Below, piece by piece: positions 1-8,724 of a stretch of DNA of 64,000 nt. The translations under genes and the position numbers were made by a program. Each line of letters starts with the position of its first letter. The stretch's first letter is position 1. The stretch is from Modestobacter lapidis (GTDB lineage: Bacteria > Actinomycetota > Actinomycetes > Mycobacteriales > Geodermatophilaceae): positions 248,001-312,000 of the forward strand of contig JABAKE010000002.1 in the NCBI GenBank assembly GCA_019779905.1, read 5' to 3'. The notes beneath the pieces are model-generated. The model searched no databases. It was not told the DNA's origin and worked only from the letters and a program-made list of their open reading frames with translations.

Positions 1-2
1 TC

Positions 3-863
3 TGCGACGAGACGGTGGCCCTGACCGGTGGCACCGGCGTCGCCGACACGTGGGGCGGCGACGGCGACCGCCCCGGCTCGTGGCGCGACACGGCCTACCT
101 CGTCCGGGGGCCGGCGGTGGCGGGCGTGCGTGCGGGATTCGCCCTGCCGTGGCTGCAGGCCCAGGCCCGTGGCGGTCGGGACGGTGTCCTCTCGGCGGAG
201 GACCGGTTCCCACCGCTGACCGCGCAGGGGTCCACGGCCGTGCAGGTGCTGCGCCCGGCGTCCGCGCCGGGATGGAACGAGGCGGCGCTGGCCATCGCGG
301 CACTGCTGCAGTCCGCCCGGCACCAGGTGCGGGTGACCACCCCCTACCTGCGCCTGCCCCGCTGGCTGCGGGAGCTGATCGTCGCCACCGCCGACCGCGG
401 GGTCGCCGTCTCGCTGCTGGTGTCCGGCCCGCACAGGGAACGGCCGTCGGTCCACCTGCAGGGGCAGCGCGAGTACCAGCGCCTGCTCGATGCGGGCGTC
501 GAGATCTGGCGGTACCAGCCCACCCTGCTGCACACCAAGGTCGTCACCGTGGACGGGGAACTGGCGATGGTCGGCACGGCCAACCTCGACGTGCGCTCCC
601 TGGCCCTCAACGAGCAGCTGTGCCTCGTCGTCGCGGACCGGGCCGTCGTGGGAACCCTCGACGACCACTTCGACGACGACCTCACCGTGAGCACCCGGGT
701 CGACGCCGAACGCTGGCGTGCCCGACCGGTGACGCACCGGGTGCTGGAGGCGGCCGCCGACGTCGTGGGCCGCCCGCTGCGCGGCCTGGGCTCGCTGGGC
801 CTGGTGGGCCGGCGTCCGGGACGCGGGTTCTGGACGGGGCCGTCCCATCCGGAGGGGGAGTGA
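3..863 (+). CDS. Phospholipase D / cardiolipin synthase-like protein, 5' end outside window
   Basis: The frame is open from the window edge, so the N-terminus and the first HKD motif lie upstream. The visible 286 residues begin with the stretch VALTGGTGVAD followed by WRDTAYLVRGPAV, which matches the segment after the first HKD motif of cardiolipin synthases. The second catalytic motif is present: H-T-K, an aspartate five residues after the lysine, then GTANLD. Members of this family transfer phosphatidyl groups at the membrane or hydrolyse phospholipids. The stop overlaps the next start as TGATG, so it is probably translated together with the tandem-PAP2 gene, which fits a lipid-head-group operon. 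An internal GTG at 15 is in frame but sits inside the conserved domain and is not a credible start. Confidence 0.85.
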   Translation, partial: CDETVALTGGTGVADTWGGDGDRPGSWRDTAYLVRGPAVAGVRAGFALPWLQAQARGGRDGVLSAEDRFPPLTAQGSTAVQVLRPASAPGWNEAALAIAALLQSARHQVRVTTPYLRLPRWLRELIVATADRGVAVSLLVSGPHRERPSVHLQGQREYQRLLDAGVEIWRYQPTLLHTKVVTVDGELAMVGTANLDVRSLALNEQLCLVVADRAVVGTLDDHFDDDLTVSTRVDAERWRARPVTHRVLEAAADVVGRPLRGLGSLGLVGRRPGRGFWTGPSHPEGE

Positions 864-2341
864 TGGGTCCGGCCCGGGCCACCTCGGAGGACACCCGGGG
901 GGTCGGTCGTTTCGAGCTCCGCGCCGTGCTGGGCTGGGCGGCGCTGGTCATCGGCGCGGTGCCGTTCCTGCTGCTGTGGCTGCTGGTGCAGCGTTCCTGG
1001 TCGCCGCTGGCGTCGCTGGACGGTGAGGTGGCCGCCGACCTCAACGAGGCCGTCAGCGGATCCCCGCTGCAGGTGAGGGTGCTGCGAGCGGTCACCGACC
1101 TCGGCGGCACGTGGGTCGCCGTACTGGTCATGACGCTGGCCACGGTGTTCCTGCTCATCCGGCACCAGCGTCGGCTGGCGGCCTTCGTCGCCACGGCCGG
1201 CCTCGGGCTCGCCGTCCTCGGCCCGGTGACCAAGGCGATCGTCGACCGGGCCCGGCCCGTCGTCGACTCCCCCGTCGTCCAGACACCCTCGAACGCCAGC
1301 TTCCCCAGCGGTCACGCGATGACCGCGATGGTGGTCTGGGGCACGCTGCTGCTGATCACCCTGCCGTCGGTACGCCGCCGGGTCCGGCCGTGGCTGATCG
1401 CTGCCACGGTGGTGCTGGTGGTGCTGGTCGGCTTCACCCGGCTGGCCCTGGGTGTGCACTTCGTGTCCGACGTCCTCGCCGGCTGGGCGCTGGGGGCCGG
1501 CTGGCTGGCGATCACGGCCGCGACCTTCCGCGGATGGCAGCACGACCGGCCCCGCACCGTCGATGCACCACTCGACCCGCTCGACGTGCCGGCGGGCGAG
1601 GCGGTGCACCTCGCCGCGTCCCCCGACCCGGCGGCACCCTCGAGCCGCCGGGCCGCACTGCGCCTGCTCGGGGTGGCCGCGGCCCTGTTCGCCGTCCTCA
1701 GCGGACTGGGCCTGCTGGTCACCGCCGTGCTCACCGACACCTGGCTGGGCCGGTGGGACCGCAGCGTCGTCCAGTGGTTCGCCGACCTGCGCACTCCCGA
1801 CCTCACTCCGGTCATGGAGGTGGTCGGCCGCCTGGCCGGCACCCCCGTCGTGATCGCCCTCGGCCTGACCCTGGCGGTGCTGGCCCTGGCCGTGACGGCG
1901 AGCTGGCGGCCGGTCGTGTTCGTCGTCGTGACCCTGGTCGGCGAGGTGGCGCTCTACTTCGCCACCGCCGAGGTGGTGAGCCGGCTGCGCCCGAGCGTGG
2001 CCGACCTGACGTCCGGGCTGCCCAGCGGGGCGAGCTGGCCGTCCGGGCACGCGGCCGCGGCGGCGGCGGTCTACGGCGCGGTGGCAGCGCTGGTGATCGC
2101 CTACAGCCGGGGTCGGTGGCGCTGGGCGGCCCTCGCGCTGCCCGTGTTGCTCGCACCGGTGATCGCGATCACCCGCATCTACGTGGCCGCCCACTACCCC
2201 ACCGATGTGATCGCCGGTCTGCTGCTGGGCGGGCTGTGGGTCGTCGCCTGTGCCCGGGTGCTGCTGCCCGGCCCCGGCACCGGGGTGCGGGCGGGGACGG
2301 CCGGCCGGGCGGGCGCCGCCGGCGGCCACGTGCGGCGATGA
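863..2341 (+). CDS. Tandem PAP2 phosphatase (two PAP2 domains in one polypeptide)
   Basis: This 492-residue integral membrane protein carries two complete PAP2-superfamily domains in series. Domain 1 has the signatures KAIVDRARP, FPSGHAM and a later TRLALGVHFVSDV. Domain 2 has RLRPS, WPSGHA and TRIYVAAHYPTDV. The conserved histidines of both phosphatase centres can be seen. Such enzymes dephosphorylate lipid phosphates such as phosphatidate or undecaprenyl pyrophosphate. Most family members have a single domain near 200-250 residues, so the duplication is notable. The ATG overlaps the upstream stop and its own stop overlaps the next ATG (ATGA at 2338), giving a three-gene translationally coupled operon. 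The substrate is not deducible. Confidence 0.88.
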   Translation: MGPARATSEDTRGVGRFELRAVLGWAALVIGAVPFLLLWLLVQRSWSPLASLDGEVAADLNEAVSGSPLQVRVLRAVTDLGGTWVAVLVMTLATVFLLIRHQRRLAAFVATAGLGLAVLGPVTKAIVDRARPVVDSPVVQTPSNASFPSGHAMTAMVVWGTLLLITLPSVRRRVRPWLIAATVVLVVLVGFTRLALGVHFVSDVLAGWALGAGWLAITAATFRGWQHDRPRTVDAPLDPLDVPAGEAVHLAASPDPAAPSSRRAALRLLGVAAALFAVLSGLGLLVTAVLTDTWLGRWDRSVVQWFADLRTPDLTPVMEVVGRLAGTPVVIALGLTLAVLALAVTASWRPVVFVVVTLVGEVALYFATAEVVSRLRPSVADLTSGLPSGASWPSGHAAAAAAVYGAVAALVIAYSRGRWRWAALALPVLLAPVIAITRIYVAAHYPTDVIAGLLLGGLWVVACARVLLPGPGTGVRAGTAGRAGAAGGHVRR

Positions 2342-3357
2342 GGGCGCTGCGCGTCGTCGCCGTCGCGCTGGCTGCGGCCACCGGCGTGCTGGGCCTGCGG
2401 ATCCGCCGGGCCCACCGGACGGCCCGGACCCTCTCCGGCGCCGCGCCGTGCATCACGACCGACGACGGGGTGCGGCTGCACGTCGAGGTGGCGGGGCCGG
2501 CCGACGCGCCGGCCACCGTGGTCCTCGTGCACGGGTTCGGCGCCCGCGCGGCGATGTTCGACCCCCAGTGGGCGGCGCTGCGTGGGAACGTCCGGGTGGC
2601 CCGCTACGACCAGCGGGGACACGGCGCCAGCGGCTGGGCCGGCTTCCGGTCGACCACCCCGGACCGGCTGGGCCGCGATCTCGGCCAGGTGCTCGACGAG
2701 CTGGGCGGGCCCGGGCCGGTCGTGGTGGTGGGCCACTCGATGGGCGGGATGGCGGTCCTGGCACTCGCCGGTCAGCGGCCGGAGCTGTTCGGCGACCGGA
2801 TCGCCGGGGTGGCGCTGCTGTCCTCGCTCGCCGCACCGCTCGCCGTCGGTGGGCGGGATCTCGGCGGCCTGGCCGCGCTTCTCCGCAGGTCGCTGGCCTC
2901 CGCCGGCGCCTGGGCGCTGTGGCTGGCCGCTCCCGCGGTGGATGCCGTGCACCCGTTCCGGTCCGGCCCGGGCCGGCGCGTGCTGCGCCGCGGGCTCTTC
3001 GCCGCCGACCCGCCCGACGATGCCGCCCGGGAGATGACCGACATGTGGGCCCGGACGCCGACGGCGGTGCTGACGGCCTACCTGACCGGCCTGGCCGGCT
3101 ACGACCAGCGGAGGGCGGTCGATGTGCTGCGGGGCCTGCCCGTGCTGGTCCTCGCCGGTACCGACGACACGACGATCCCCCCGGCGTCCGGGGAGCGGCT
3201 GGCCGAGCGGATCGGCGGAACCGCGCGCCTGCTGCTCGTGCCGGGCGCGGGGCACATGGTCACCCTGACCCACGCCGATGCGGTGGACGCCGCGCTGCTG
3301 GACCTGCTGGGCCGGGCCGGGACCGATGTCCGGCAGGCCTCGGACGGCGCCGGGTGA
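2338..3357 (+). CDS. Alpha/beta hydrolase
   Basis: A 339-residue alpha/beta hydrolase fold protein with a hydrophobic N-terminal segment (about residues 1-22), possibly a membrane anchor. The oxyanion-hole region is LVHGFGARA, the nucleophile elbow is GHSMGG, an aspartate candidate is in AGTDDTTIP and the catalytic histidine is in GAGHMVTLTH. Its ATG overlaps the preceding stop by four bases. The context with PLD-like and PAP2 enzymes hints at lipid or ester turnover, but the substrate cannot be named from sequence. Confidence 0.85.
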   Translation: MRALRVVAVALAAATGVLGLRIRRAHRTARTLSGAAPCITTDDGVRLHVEVAGPADAPATVVLVHGFGARAAMFDPQWAALRGNVRVARYDQRGHGASGWAGFRSTTPDRLGRDLGQVLDELGGPGPVVVVGHSMGGMAVLALAGQRPELFGDRIAGVALLSSLAAPLAVGGRDLGGLAALLRRSLASAGAWALWLAAPAVDAVHPFRSGPGRRVLRRGLFAADPPDDAAREMTDMWARTPTAVLTAYLTGLAGYDQRRAVDVLRGLPVLVLAGTDDTTIPPASGERLAERIGGTARLLLVPGAGHMVTLTHADAVDAALLDLLGRAGTDVRQASDGAG

Positions 3358-3403
3358 CCCCTGCGTCGGCCGTCCGGATCTCCGTCCATCGGGCTGCGGG
3401 CGA

Positions 3404-4114
3404 TCAGGCCGGGCGGGTGCCCACCAGCGTCGCGAACGCGATCACGTTGTCCTCGTAGCTGCGGACGGCGGAGTCGAAGTCGCCCCCACAGGTGATCAGG
3501 CGCAGCTGGGCGTCGTCGGTGTTGCCGTAGACGTCGATGGTCGGGAACTCCTCCTTCGGGTGCCGCTCCACCCGGTCGACGGCGAAGACGGCCACGGTGC
3601 CGTCCGCGCGGGTCACGGACACCTCGTCGCCGGGCTGCAGCGCACCGAGGTCGAAGAAGATGCCGGGCCCGTGCTCGGCGGAGTCGACGTGGCCCAGGAT
3701 CACGGCGGGGCCCACGGCACCCGGCGCGGGGCCGGGCTCGTACCAGCCGGCCCGGTCGTCTGGTTCCAGCGGCGGCACCTCGACGGTGCCGTCGTCGTTC
3801 AGGCCGAGGCGCAGCAGGTCGCTGGTGACGCCGATCGACGGCACGGACACCGACACCGGCGCTGCCACCGGCTCGGCGGCCTGCCCGGTGACCGGGTCCT
3901 CCACCCCCGGGCCGGGCGCGGAGCTCCGGCCCGGGGGCGACGGGTCCGCAGGCGTGCTCGGCTCCGGCCGTTCCGCGGTCGCCGCGGCCGGCTGCGGAGC
4001 GCGCTGCTGCCCGGTCACCGCGACCAGCACCGCGACCAGGCCCAGCAACGCCAGCACGCCGGCGAGCACCGCCCAGACGCGCGGGCTCGGGCGGGTGCGG
4101 GATCGGTCGGTCAC
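3404..4114 (-). CDS. Class F (class E/F-like) sortase
   Basis: A 236-residue sortase with an N-terminal transmembrane anchor (about residues 15-32), a Pro/Ala-rich linker, and the catalytic domain beginning near SVPSIGV. The catalytic histidine is in ILGHVDS, the cysteine in LITCGGDFD, and an arginine follows in AVRSYEDN. The short domain and the TCGG cysteine motif match actinobacterial class F sortases, which join surface proteins to the cell wall. It lies just downstream of a CHRD protein on the same strand whose C-terminus resembles a wall or membrane anchor, making that protein a candidate substrate. Housekeeping sortases usually have larger domains. Confidence 0.85.
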   Translation of the reverse strand: MTDRSRTRPSPRVWAVLAGVLALLGLVAVLVAVTGQQRAPQPAAATAERPEPSTPADPSPPGRSSAPGPGVEDPVTGQAAEPVAAPVSVSVPSIGVTSDLLRLGLNDDGTVEVPPLEPDDRAGWYEPGPAPGAVGPAVILGHVDSAEHGPGIFFDLGALQPGDEVSVTRADGTVAVFAVDRVERHPKEEFPTIDVYGNTDDAQLRLITCGGDFDSAVRSYEDNVIAFATLVGTRPA

Positions 4115-4204
4115 GTGTCCTCCTGGGGGTGGTGCGGGCAGCGGTGCGCACCCGGGCGCGCACCGCGCGAGGGTTTCCGTCCCCCGCGCGGTGCGAGCGG
4201 CCGG

Positions 4205-4975
4205 TCAGGCCTGGTCGGCGGCCTGGCGACGGCGGTAGGCCACGGCCCCCGCGGCGGCGGCACCGGTCAGCGCCAGCGCGCCCATCCCGATCGCGGCCTG
4301 CTGCTCGATGCCCGACGTGCTGCCGGCACCGGTCTCGGCGCCCCCGCTCGGGGCGGTGCCCATCTGGGCCGTCGTCAGCGGACCGCACGCGGCCGGAGCG
4401 GTGGCCTCCATGGGCAGCGACGGGTCGAGGTCGCTCATGATGTCGCCGTCGTAGGCACCGCTGCCGTTCTTGTCGACACCGTGCAGGACGAGGACGGCGG
4501 TGCCTGCGTCGAAGGCGGCGTGGACGTCGTCGCTGACCTCGAAGGTGCGCTCGTAGGCGATGGTCCCGTCGTCGGCGGTCGGGAACCGGTCGATGGCCAG
4601 CCCGCTGTCGGGGCTGGTGTCGCCCGTGGTGGTCAGCGACGTGCCGATGGCCCCGTAGTACGGGGCACCCTCGGTGACGCTGACGAAGCCGTCGCCGTTC
4701 TCGTCGTCGGCGTCGGTCGGGCAGGTGCCCTCGGCACCGATGTGGAAGTGCTGGGCGTGCGGCGAGCCCGCCAGCAGGCCCGACGCTTCGATCATCACGG
4801 TGGCCTGGTTGCCGTCGAGCGTGACCATGCCGGTGCCGGACACGCCGGACTGGTTCAGGGCGCCGAGATCGGCCTGGAAGCTGCCGCCCTCGGCGGCCGA
4901 GGCGGCCGTCATGGTCAGCAGCGGGAACGCGGCTGCCGCGATCGCGACGGTGGGGAGTGCGAATGCCTTGCGCAA
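4205..4975 (-). CDS. CHRD-domain surface protein with C-terminal membrane anchor
   Basis: A 256-residue secreted protein. The start chosen is TTG at 4975, because a GAGGAG sequence lies six bases upstream and the signal peptide begins immediately (RKAFALPTVAIAAAAFPL, cleavage after ASA). The mature part has the CHRD-like core with the HFHIG stretch. The C-terminus has a hydrophobic segment (GMGALALTGAAAAGAVAY) followed by RRRQ, like a sortase substrate. No LPxTG is present; the nearest motif is GAETG, which keeps A-x-T-G of the class E pentapeptide. It is the gene immediately upstream of the sortase. CHRD domains have no firmly established bacterial function. Confidence 0.75.
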   Translation of the reverse strand: MRKAFALPTVAIAAAAFPLLTMTAASAAEGGSFQADLGALNQSGVSGTGMVTLDGNQATVMIEASGLLAGSPHAQHFHIGAEGTCPTDADDENGDGFVSVTEGAPYYGAIGTSLTTTGDTSPDSGLAIDRFPTADDGTIAYERTFEVSDDVHAAFDAGTAVLVLHGVDKNGSGAYDGDIMSDLDPSLPMEATAPAACGPLTTAQMGTAPSGGAETGAGSTSGIEQQAAIGMGALALTGAAAAGAVAYRRRQAADQA

Positions 4976-5314
4976 GGTGTGCTCCTCGGGTTCGTGAGGT
5001 TCTGCCGGCGCCCGGGTGGACGACGACACCGGCGACGGTTGGGAACCGCTGCCGGGCAACAGGCGGCCACGCCGGGGGGCCGTGTCGCCCGGGTCGGGGA
5101 AGGACCCGGTGGAGCCGGTGAGGGCCGGCCGTCGTTGCACGCCGGCCCCGCGCTCTCCGACAGGGGTTCGGGCCAGGTACCGGGATCGGTTCACTGCGCA
5201 GCCGGGCGACTCGGTCGTGCGCGTCGCGGGTGCCAGGATCTCGTCGCCGGAAGCGGTGGTCACGCGCCGGTGACCGCACCGAACCGGGACCGGGGCAGCT
5301 TCCGAACACCTCGC
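4976..5314 (+). other. Divergent intergenic region between CHRD protein and CopC
   Basis: About 340 bases separate the leftward CHRD gene from the rightward copC-like gene, so promoters for both should be here. I recognise no regulator box, RNA gene or convincing small ORF. A GTG at 5270 could extend the CopC reading frame by 15 codons but lacks a signal-peptide rationale. Confidence 0.4.
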
Positions 5315-5911
5315 ATGCCTGGTCCTCCGTCCGCCGTGCGCCGCACGGCTCTCCCGGTCGTCGTCCTCCGGTTGCTCACCGGCGCGCTGGCCACGGCCGC
5401 CGTCCTGCTGGGCTCCGGGGCGCATACCGCCTCGGCGCACGACCGGCTCGCGGAAACCACCCCCGCCGACGGCGGCACGGTGGGCACCCCACCCGCGCAG
5501 GTGATCCTTCAGTTCAGCCGGCCCCCGCTGCCGCTGGGCGCCCAGGTGCTGGTCAGCGGCCCGGGCGGCACCCAGGTCTCCGCGGGTGCTGCCGAGCTGC
5601 GGGGCACGAGCGTCGTCCAGCCGCTGCTGGACGGTCTTCCGGCCGGGAGCTACACCGTGGGGTGGCGGGTGACGTCCGCCGACGGACATCCCCTCTCGGG
5701 CACGGCCGGGTTCATCGTGGACGGGGCCGGGACGCCGGCCACGGGCCCGGTCGCCGGCGATGCCGGAGCGCCGACCCGCGCGGCCGCGGACGCCGGGCCG
5801 GCCGCACCGGATGCGGGCGGCCGGCCCGCCCCGGTGGCCTGGACCGCCGTCGGTGCGCTCCTCCTCGGGGCCGCGGTGACCGTCGGCCGGCAGCTGCGCC
5901 GGCGACCGTGA
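5315..5911 (+). CDS. CopC-domain copper-binding secreted protein
   Basis: A 198-residue protein with an Arg-containing signal peptide ending in ASA, so the mature chain begins with His (HDRLAETTPADGG). An N-terminal histidine is the copper ligand in CopC proteins. The domain continues through VILQFSRPP and ends with TSADGHPLSG, the usual CopC C-terminal signature. A short Ala/Pro linker leads to a C-terminal transmembrane helix and RRRP tail, so the protein is membrane-tethered. ATG 5315 is chosen because it gives a proper signal peptide. Its stop overlaps the next GTG, coupling it to the CopD gene for copper delivery or uptake. Confidence 0.85.
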   Translation: MPGPPSAVRRTALPVVVLRLLTGALATAAVLLGSGAHTASAHDRLAETTPADGGTVGTPPAQVILQFSRPPLPLGAQVLVSGPGGTQVSAGAAELRGTSVVQPLLDGLPAGSYTVGWRVTSADGHPLSGTAGFIVDGAGTPATGPVAGDAGAPTRAAADAGPAAPDAGGRPAPVAWTAVGALLLGAAVTVGRQLRRRP

Positions 5912-7347
5912 CGGCGACCGACCCGGACCCCCCGGCGCCGACCCGCGCCCGGCTTGCCGGCGAAACCGCTCCCGATGGGTCCGCGCCCGCGCCCCTGCGC
6001 ACGGCGGGCACGGTGGCGGCGGTCACCGTGGGGCTCGTCGTCCTCCTCGCGCTGGCCCTCGCCGTGGGCGGTGGCGGTCCGGGCGCCCTCGCACCAGGGC
6101 TCGACCAGGCCGGTCCGCTCGTGGACCGGGGTCTGCCGATCGCCCGGCTGGCCGCTCGGGTGGCGGCGCTCGGCACCGTGGGCGCCCTGCTGTTCGCCGC
6201 CTTCCTCCGTCCGTCGGGCCGGTCGCTTCCCGCCGCCTCCCGGCGGGCGGTCCGGGCCGCCTCCCGGTGGGCGCTGGCCTGGGCCGGGACGACGGCGGTC
6301 GGTGCGGCGCTCACCCTGAGCCGGCTGGTCGGCGTCCCGCCCACCGCCCTGACCTCGTCGTCGGTACAGGTGTTCGTCACCGACCTGGCGTCGGGCCGTG
6401 CCGCCGTCCTCGCAACCGCGGTGGCCGCCTTCCTCGCCGTGGCCGCAGGGCGGTGCAGGAGCTCGGTGGCGGCGGCCGGGCTGCTCGCTGTGGCGCTGGC
6501 GGGTCTGGTGGTCCCTGCCGTCCTCACCGGTCACTCCGCCACGGCCGACCACCACCTGCTGGCGGTCGTGAACCTGAGCGTGCACGTCGTCAGCGCGACC
6601 GTGTGGGTCGGTGGCCTGCTCGCCCTGCTGCTGTACGGGCGGAGCCGCGAGGACCTTGCCCCCGCGGCCGCCCGCGTCAGCGTGCTGGCCCTGGGCTGCT
6701 TCCTCGCCACCGGGGCGTCCGGCCTGCTGGCCGCGTGGCTCGTGCTGGGCGGTGGCACCGCCGGGCCGGCCGGGGTCGTCGGCACCGGCTACGGGTGGCT
6801 GCTGATCGGCAAGACGGCCGGGCTCGCCGCGCTCGGCGCGTTCGGCTGGCACCACCGTCGGCGCACGTTGCCCGCCCTGTCCGCCGGCCGGCACGGTGCC
6901 TTCGGCCGGTTCGCGGCCGGCGAGACCGTCGTGATGCTGGCGACGATCGCCGTGGCCGTGGCGCTGTCCGCGTCTCCCCCGCCCGTGGCGGCTCCTCCGG
7001 CGGCGGCGCAGAACGGCGCGCAGCCGGCAGACCCGGGACTGGGCGCCGCGGTGCCGTCCGGACCGGGCATCGAGGACATGGCCGGCCACGACCACGGCGA
7101 CCTGTCGGTCACCGTGCTGGTCGACGAGTTCCGCTTCCACGTCTCGGCCCCGGTCGACGCCGGCGCCCGGGTCACCGTCCACAACGGGACGTCGACGGAT
7201 GTGACCATCACCGCGTCCGACGGCAGCTTCGACGTCGTCGTCCCCGGCGGGAGCCTGATGACCTTCCCTGCTCCGGACGAGCCCGGCGCCCATCCGTTCG
7301 CCAGCCGCCACTCGCCGTCCTTCACCGGCGTCCTCGTCGTCCGCTGA
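5908..7347 (+). CDS. CopD-family copper transport protein with C-terminal cupredoxin-like domain
   Basis: A 479-residue protein starting at GTG 5908, overlapping the CopC stop by four bases. It has multiple transmembrane helices of the CopD family, including the TGHSATADHHLLAVVN and HVVSATVWVGGL segments with conserved histidines. After the last helix a Pro/Ala-rich linker with GHDHGD precedes about 85 residues beginning VTVLVDEFRFHVS. This tail has a beta-rich cupredoxin-like pattern and a late His pair (HPFASRHSPSFTG). CopD proteins move copper across the membrane; a fused periplasmic cupredoxin-like tail is unusual and could hand copper to CopC. The cupredoxin assignment is pattern-based. 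Confidence 0.82.
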   Translation: MTATDPDPPAPTRARLAGETAPDGSAPAPLRTAGTVAAVTVGLVVLLALALAVGGGGPGALAPGLDQAGPLVDRGLPIARLAARVAALGTVGALLFAAFLRPSGRSLPAASRRAVRAASRWALAWAGTTAVGAALTLSRLVGVPPTALTSSSVQVFVTDLASGRAAVLATAVAAFLAVAAGRCRSSVAAAGLLAVALAGLVVPAVLTGHSATADHHLLAVVNLSVHVVSATVWVGGLLALLLYGRSREDLAPAAARVSVLALGCFLATGASGLLAAWLVLGGGTAGPAGVVGTGYGWLLIGKTAGLAALGAFGWHHRRRTLPALSAGRHGAFGRFAAGETVVMLATIAVAVALSASPPPVAAPPAAAQNGAQPADPGLGAAVPSGPGIEDMAGHDHGDLSVTVLVDEFRFHVSAPVDAGARVTVHNGTSTDVTITASDGSFDVVVPGGSLMTFPAPDEPGAHPFASRHSPSFTGVLVVR

Positions 7348-7426
7348 CCCGGCCGCCTGCTCCGGAACCGCGGACGGCGGAACTGCCCGGCCGCTCTCAG
7401 GACGGGTCGCCGGGGTGTCGACGGGG

Positions 7427-7768
7427 TCAGCGGCGCCAGGTCGGCGTCAGCAGCTGTCGGAGGTCGGCCCGCGACGACCTTCCCGGCCCAGGCGCGGACG
7501 GCGCCCGTGCCCACGATCGCCCGCCCACCCGCAGTCCTGCTCCGATGACCCGCCGGAGCCCGACGAGGGCGGCGGCGACGGCGATGGCCTGCCAGCCCGG
7601 ATCGCTCCCCAGGCGCAGCAGTCCGGCGGCCAGGAGCAGGTCCAGCAGGACCGCCAGCGCGAGGGACGGCCGCCGGGTGACGAGCAGGGTGAGCGCACCG
7701 GCCCCGAGCGCCGCCGCACTGATCGCCACGGCCAGCAGGCGCGGCACGTCGGCGAGCGATGCGGTCAC
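7427..7768 (-). CDS. Small membrane protein, function unknown
   Basis: A 113-residue protein beginning at GTG 7768, overlapping the stop of the upstream DUF1622 gene as GTGA, so it is the second gene of a two-gene leftward operon. It has two or three hydrophobic segments (about residues 10-30, 35-52 and 60-72) and a basic, polar C-terminus. I do not recognise a family. Confidence 0.6.
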   Translation of the reverse strand: MTASLADVPRLLAVAISAAALGAGALTLLVTRRPSLALAVLLDLLLAAGLLRLGSDPGWQAIAVAAALVGLRRVIGAGLRVGGRSWARAPSAPGPGRSSRADLRQLLTPTWRR

Positions 7769-8172
7769 GACGTCCGACCGCGGCCCGCCGTCCCCGACGG
7801 CGGGCCCGCCTCCCGCCTATCGTCCTCCCCCTCCTCCGCGACCTGGCGCCGTTCCTCGGCGATCTCCTTGGAGAGGAAGTAGTTCAGCGCCGTCCGGATC
7901 GCCGCGACGGCGGCGAGCTGGCCGAGTTCGCGGAAACTCGGCGCAACCGCGGTCCGGAGGACGTCGCTGGCCAGCTGGAACTCCAGCCCCAGGACGAGGA
8001 AGCGGCCCAGCATGAGCCGGACCGGAACGAAGGCGCCGGCGTCCCGACGGCGGATTCCGACCCAGACGAACAGGGCGAAGGCCCAGACGGCGCCGATGAT
8101 GATCACGGCGGCAGCGCAGGCCTCGACGAGAACGACCAGGACGTTGACCACGTCGACCAGGAGCTCTTCCAC
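7765..8172 (-). CDS. DUF1622 family membrane protein
   Basis: A 135-residue protein with two N-terminal transmembrane helices and the DUF1622 signature RLMLGRFLVLGLEFQLASD, followed by IRTALNYFLSKEI. The family is widespread and uncharacterised. The start is GTG 8172. The C-terminus is acidic then basic and low in complexity. It is translationally coupled to the downstream small membrane protein. Confidence 0.8.
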   Translation of the reverse strand: MEELLVDVVNVLVVLVEACAAAVIIIGAVWAFALFVWVGIRRRDAGAFVPVRLMLGRFLVLGLEFQLASDVLRTAVAPSFRELGQLAAVAAIRTALNYFLSKEIAEERRQVAEEGEDDRREAGPPSGTAGRGRTS

Positions 8173-8243
8173 CGGGCCGCCCTACCCGCCGGGGCCGCCG
8201 GGACGCGCGGGTCCGGGAAGAGACCCTTGCTAGCTTGCCGGCC

Positions 8244-8606
8244 ATGGCAGTGGACCCGCGCGGCACGGACCTGAAGCGGTACCTCCAGGACGACCCCGGC
8301 GGGCCGGTGGTCATGCTCAACCTGCTGCGCTACGCCGAGGGCGGCCGCGAGCTGTACGCGCAGTACGCCGAGGCGCTCAGCACCACCTTCCTCCCCCGGT
8401 ACGGCGGCGAGGTGCTGTACGCCGGCGACGGCTCGACGGCCCTGGTGGCCGAGCCCGGGCAGGAGTGGGACGCGGTCCTCGTCGTCCGCTACCCGTCGCG
8501 GGCGGCCTTCAGCCGGATGGTCGCCGACCCCGAGTACCAGGAGGTCACCGCGCTCCGGACGCGCGCCCTGACGGAGGCCGTGCTCCAGGCGACCGTCCCC
8601 TGGTAG
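8244..8606 (+). CDS. DUF1330 / dimeric alpha-beta barrel protein
   Basis: A 120-residue soluble protein. Its pattern (GGPVVMLNLLRY near the start, then WDAVLVVRYPSRAAF and MVADPEYQ) matches the DUF1330 dimeric ferredoxin-like fold, the same general shape as small heme- or polyketide-acting barrels. No specific substrate can be assigned. ATG 8244 is preferred over TTG 8235 because the usual motif spacing starts there. It is monocistronic. Confidence 0.78.
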   Translation: MAVDPRGTDLKRYLQDDPGGPVVMLNLLRYAEGGRELYAQYAEALSTTFLPRYGGEVLYAGDGSTALVAEPGQEWDAVLVVRYPSRAAFSRMVADPEYQEVTALRTRALTEAVLQATVPW

Positions 8607-8724
8607 GTCCGCGGGTTTCCGGCCCGGGTGCCGGTGGCCCGTCCACCTGGCCGCACCGAACCGGATCCGCTAGGTTCCTCTGGTCGTGGTCGTGGTCGAT
8701 GGAGCTCACGAGCCGGAGCAGACC

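Noticed and set aside
344-2329. 661-aa minus-strand open frame
   Set aside because: Antisense shadow of the PLD and PAP2 genes; composition is Gly/Arg/Pro/Gln-rich and has no domain.
3099-5309. 736-aa minus-strand open frame
   Set aside because: Off-frame shadow of the sortase/CHRD genes in high-GC DNA, with no domain pattern.
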